Assembly: GCF_000025005.1 (NCBI RefSeq)
Contig: NC_013525.1
Span: 682,001-746,000, forward strand
DNA from: Thermobaculum terrenum ATCC BAA-798
GTDB lineage: Bacteria; Chloroflexota; Chloroflexia; Thermobaculales; Thermobaculaceae
Reading direction: 5' to 3'
DNA: 64,000 nucleotides
The translations under genes were made by a program, and so were the position numbers. Of the stretch, positions 61,684 through 64,000 are shown one piece after another (positions within the stretch are counted from its first letter, which is position 1; each line of letters opens with the position of its first letter). The notes beneath the pieces are model-generated. The model ran no database searches. It saw nothing but the letters and a program-made list of their open reading frames with translations, and was not told the origin of the DNA.

Positions 61684-62688
61684 CTAAATTATAGCGTCTT
61701 TTTGTGTAGTATCTTTCTTCTGGAAGAAGCCTGTCTGGAGAGCTGCCGGGTTTGTTTCGACTGACGGTACTGTTTGGTTGTCTTTGGATTTGACGAATGC
61801 TGTAGTGTACAGGACAAGCCGTAATTGGTTATGTAGGAGAGAGAACCCTTCATCATTTAATAAACACTCCAATTCGTCCTGATGTTCCCTGACTGTACAA
61901 TAAACCTGAACATGTCCTATTTGCGATATCTTGTTGATACCCAGGTTTAGGGCTAGGCGCAGGCTCTGCTCTAACTCTGGGATATCTGGGTCATAGAAGA
62001 AATTCAGAATATAATTCCTTTTCCCACTTTTCAGACTACCGTATACAGCAAGGTTACCTTCCGGGTTTCGCACAATCCATTCCTTGCGCTGGGTCTTCTC
62101 CATATGATTACGCTTCCACATGCTCGGAGTCAGACCATCAGCCCTTCTTATCGTTGCGGGTTCTGTGTGGTTATATAGCCTCCATGCATCCCATATGTCC
62201 TGCTCAGCCAGGCTAGTTTCAGGTGTAGCCGGACCGGATCCTGCATTGAATATCTCGCGGCTAAATACTTTTTCCTCAGTGACTCTAGTGAAGCCTAGAC
62301 TTACCAGTACCTCAACAAGAGGGTCATCCTCTGCCACTTTAGCTACTACCTTCTGTTTGCCCTCCCTCACAGCCCAAGCGCACACAGAAGACAACAACTT
62401 CTCTCTGTAGATTTCTGTCTTAGGAGAATAATTTCCAAACTCTCCAAGGGCTACAAGGTGCAGTGTGTCCTCGTTCTGAGTTGTATGGGTATAGCATATG
62501 CTTCTTATATGGGTTGGGGTAGTATAGGCGAAAGCTCGGTAGTGCTTTCTCATGGGATAAAGTGAAGACTTGAGAGCAAAAACTACTGGAGAGAAGCCTC
62601 TAACCGAGGTTTCTGGCATATCTAGCGACGTGAGTCGCTGCCGCCTGATTAGATACGGTAGGTCCGTGATATGAATGGGCCTTATCAA
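61684..62688 (-). CDS. putative GNAT-family acetyltransferase
   Basis: A 334-residue protein with two GNAT-like halves. The first contains [23 protein letters not shown] followed by [20 protein letters not shown], the motif A/B and LGF signature of N-acetyltransferases. The second ([20 protein letters not shown], then [20 protein letters not shown]) looks like a degenerate copy. The acetyl-CoA loop is not obvious, so activity is uncertain. The last 35 residues are Gln/Thr-rich. Located 23 bases before the R3H ATPase, perhaps cotranscribed with it. Confidence 0.6.
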   Translation of the reverse strand: MIRPIHITDLPYLIRRQRLTSLDMPETSVRGFSPVVFALKSSLYPMRKHYRAFAYTTPTHIRSICYTHTTQNEDTLHLVALGEFGNYSPKTEIYREKLLSSVCAWAVREGKQKVVAKVAEDDPLVEVLVSLGFTRVTEEKVFSREIFNAGSGPATPETSLAEQDIWDAWRLYNHTEPATIRRADGLTPSMWKRNHMEKTQRKEWIVRNPEGNLAVYGSLKSGKRNYILNFFYDPDIPELEQSLRLALNLGINKISQIGHVQVYCTVREHQDELECLLNDEGFSLLHNQLRLVLYTTAFVKSKDNQTVPSVETNPAALQTGFFQKKDTTQKDAII

Positions 62689-62817
62689 TCCTGCCCCACT
62701 AAATATTTACCTAACACTAGAGTGTATATGAATAAGCTATCCGCTTTCAAATTTTAGCTAATAGTAATTCCTCTATACAGTATTTTATGGGAACTCTGAT
62801 GCTACGTTGTAGAGGTT

Positions 62818-63324
62818 CTAGTTATTTTCTGGTTGTGGATAGCAATCTTCTTCATCTCCTGAGAGCTTTTCCAGCGCGTGCACTAAAGCTGGTATGATGG
62901 CAGAAAGAGATTCCCTTACGCCCTTGGGGCTGCCTGGCAGATTTATAATTAGGGTGTCAGATCTTACTCCAGCAACTGCTCTCGAGAGCATGGACATGGG
63001 GGTATGCTTCAATCCCTCCAATCTCATTGCCTCTGCTATACCTGGTACCTCATAGTCTATGATCTGTAGTGTTGCATCAGGTGTAACGTCTCTGGGTGAT
63101 AGTCCTGTGCCTCCAGTGGTCAATATGAGATGAACGTCCTCACGGGTGGATAGTGTCAACAAGGTTGAGGCTATCTTGTTTAGATCGTCTGGCACTACTT
63201 GATACGAAACGATTTCGATTGGCAGGTCCTTTAACATATCGCGTATAACTTCTGCGCTCTCGTCCTTCTCTCTGACTCCTGCAAAACCTCGATCCGATGC
63301 AGTTACTATTGCGGCTCTAAACAT
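62818..63324 (-). CDS. molybdenum cofactor biosynthesis protein, MogA/MoaB family
   Basis: A 168-residue MoCF-biosynthesis domain that adenylylates molybdopterin. FRAAIVTASDRGFAG at the N-terminus, LILTTGGTGLSPRDVTPDAT (nucleotide binding) and LIINLPGSPKGVRE are the family motifs. MogA versus MoaB cannot be decided. ATG 63324 follows GGGAGG by 9 bases and gives the usual N-terminus; a further 24 codons upstream lie in plsC. It overlaps plsC by 8 bases. No other molybdenum genes are near. Confidence 0.88.
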   Translation of the reverse strand: MFRAAIVTASDRGFAGVREKDESAEVIRDMLKDLPIEIVSYQVVPDDLNKIASTLLTLSTREDVHLILTTGGTGLSPRDVTPDATLQIIDYEVPGIAEAMRLEGLKHTPMSMLSRAVAGVRSDTLIINLPGSPKGVRESLSAIIPALVHALEKLSGDEEDCYPQPENN

Positions 63325-64000
63325 TACTCTGTTCCTCCCTAGAGGATAGATCTCTCTCAGATTCTTTCTCGAATTTTTCTTCAGAGTATACCCCACGCAT
63401 ATCTGGTGGAAGCATTTGAGCTATTCTGCTCATGATATAGTCTGTTACAGCTTTGGCATTTCCTAATTGCTGTATCTCTTCGGGAGAAATAGGTTTTCCT
63501 ATGATCATCTTTATTCTAGTTCTTGGGTGGAATTTGCGCCCCTTGAAAACTTGGTTAGTACCTATAAAGGCTATTGGAACCACAGGTACCTTAGATCGGA
63601 TCGCTAGCATCCCTACTCCTGGTAATCCTGGTTGTAGCTTGCCTGTTCTGCTGCGGGTACCTTCGGGGAAAATACCAAAAGGTCTTCCTGAAGCCAACAC
63701 CTCTTCAGCCTCCCGAAGAGCTCTTCTATCGTATCCTTCACGCTTGATAGGAATGGCTTCAACCCAGTTGAAGAAAGCTGCGGCTATTGGAAACCTCCAT
63801 AGCTCCCTTTTGGCCATTACTCTGGGAACACGTGGCAACTGCGACATCAGTAGTGGAGGATCAAGGTTGCTCAGGTGATTAGCAGCGGCTATGAATGGAC
63901 CCTCCTTGGGGATGTTTTCCCTACCTATGACCTCTAGTTTGACCATTAGAGGGGTAATTATGTGGACTATAATCCACCTGGCTATTATATGTGAGAGTCG
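63317..64000 (-). CDS. plsC: 1-acyl-sn-glycerol-3-phosphate acyltransferase, 5' end beyond the window
   Basis: PlsC adds the second acyl chain in phosphatidic acid synthesis. Catalytic ANHLSNLDPP (H-x4-D) and the glycerol-phosphate motif FPEGTRSRTG are present. An ATG exists at 63946, but the frame is open to the window edge, and those 18 codons (RLSHIIARWIIVHIITPL) are exactly the family's N-terminal membrane helix, so the gene continues past 64000. The C-terminal 40 residues are highly charged. Confidence 0.92.
   Translation of the reverse strand, partial: RLSHIIARWIIVHIITPLMVKLEVIGRENIPKEGPFIAAANHLSNLDPPLLMSQLPRVPRVMAKRELWRFPIAAAFFNWVEAIPIKREGYDRRALREAEEVLASGRPFGIFPEGTRSRTGKLQPGLPGVGMLAIRSKVPVVPIAFIGTNQVFKGRKFHPRTRIKMIIGKPISPEEIQQLGNAKAVTDYIMSRIAQMLPPDMRGVYSEEKFEKESERDLSSREEQSNV

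Overview
The window looks like bacterial chromosome of moderate G+C with mostly housekeeping content. It has frequent TTG and GTG starts, short intergenic gaps, and several -10 boxes (TATAAT or TATACT) placed so close to a start codon that leaderless transcription is likely. The gene set includes a long-form HisG, a TPP-controlled thiamin salvage operon, a TIGR00300/LOR-SDH protein, an F420-type flavin oxidoreductase, a PPi-type phosphofructokinase, a Ycf45/SpoIIIAA-like R3H ATPase and a DarA-type c-di-AMP receptor. Together these fit a deep-branching thermophile of the Chloroflexota/Thermobaculum type. That placement is inference from content; no rRNA is present to confirm it.

Layout. 1-3.3 kb is a variable left edge: the 3' end of a GH172/DUF2961 gene, a minus-strand operon of secreted proteins (one interrupted by an in-frame TAG, two overlapping paralogues), and about 650 bases without a convincing gene. 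3.35-5.45 kb holds a Ktr/Trk potassium uptake pair whose membrane subunit has no ordinary start codon. 5.5-11.8 kb carries a DUF488 gene, a frameshifted coiled-coil remnant beside tRNA-His, a bacterial dynamin with a small 2-TM protein, tRNA-Asp, a C39-like peptidase, a NucS-like/DUF4268 protein and a small XRE regulator. 12-16.7 kb has a TIGR00300 ornithine-cyclodeaminase-type enzyme, a CaCA antiporter, ispH and membrane proteins. 16.8-21.8 kb is one giant sensor protein joining seven PAS and two GAF domains, a NarX-type kinase and a NarL-type response regulator, followed by a perfect 40-bp palindrome.

21.8-27.25 kb contains two small hypothetical genes with structured leaders, then a promoter, TPP riboswitch and terminator controlling tenA-thiE-thiL-thiD-thiM. 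27.5-31 kb is a probable glycolipid or cell-envelope operon (GT28-like glycosyltransferase, NodB deacetylase, EamA-like transporter). 31-35.6 kb holds a Gfo/Idh/MocA oxidoreductase, a double ABC ATPase and an electron transfer flavoprotein pair. 36.1-44.5 kb is a DUF1015 gene, a 33-residue membrane microprotein and the histidine operon hisG-D-C-B-H-A-F-I. The terminal HisI has lost the usual aspartates of its metal motif and carries a HisE/MazG-like tail.

44.5-53.4 kb carries tatA/B, doxX with an operator-like palindrome, a VOC protein, a secreted subtilase, a flavin oxidoreductase, a methyltransferase, a thioesterase, rpoD and an Xaa-Pro peptidase. 53.5-58.2 kb is a plus-strand operon folP-lipM-like-fabZ-GT9-pfk. 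58.2-64 kb is a minus-strand group: zinc-ribbon proteins, darA, tmk, the R3H ATPase, a GNAT-like protein, mogA/moaB and plsC, which runs off the right edge.

No CRISPR array, prophage, intact insertion sequence or replication origin was seen. The most unusual items are the divergent HisI-HisE-like protein, the kinase-regulator fusion, the 33-residue protein in the his operon, the missing ktrB start, and the structured leaders upstream of two unknown genes.
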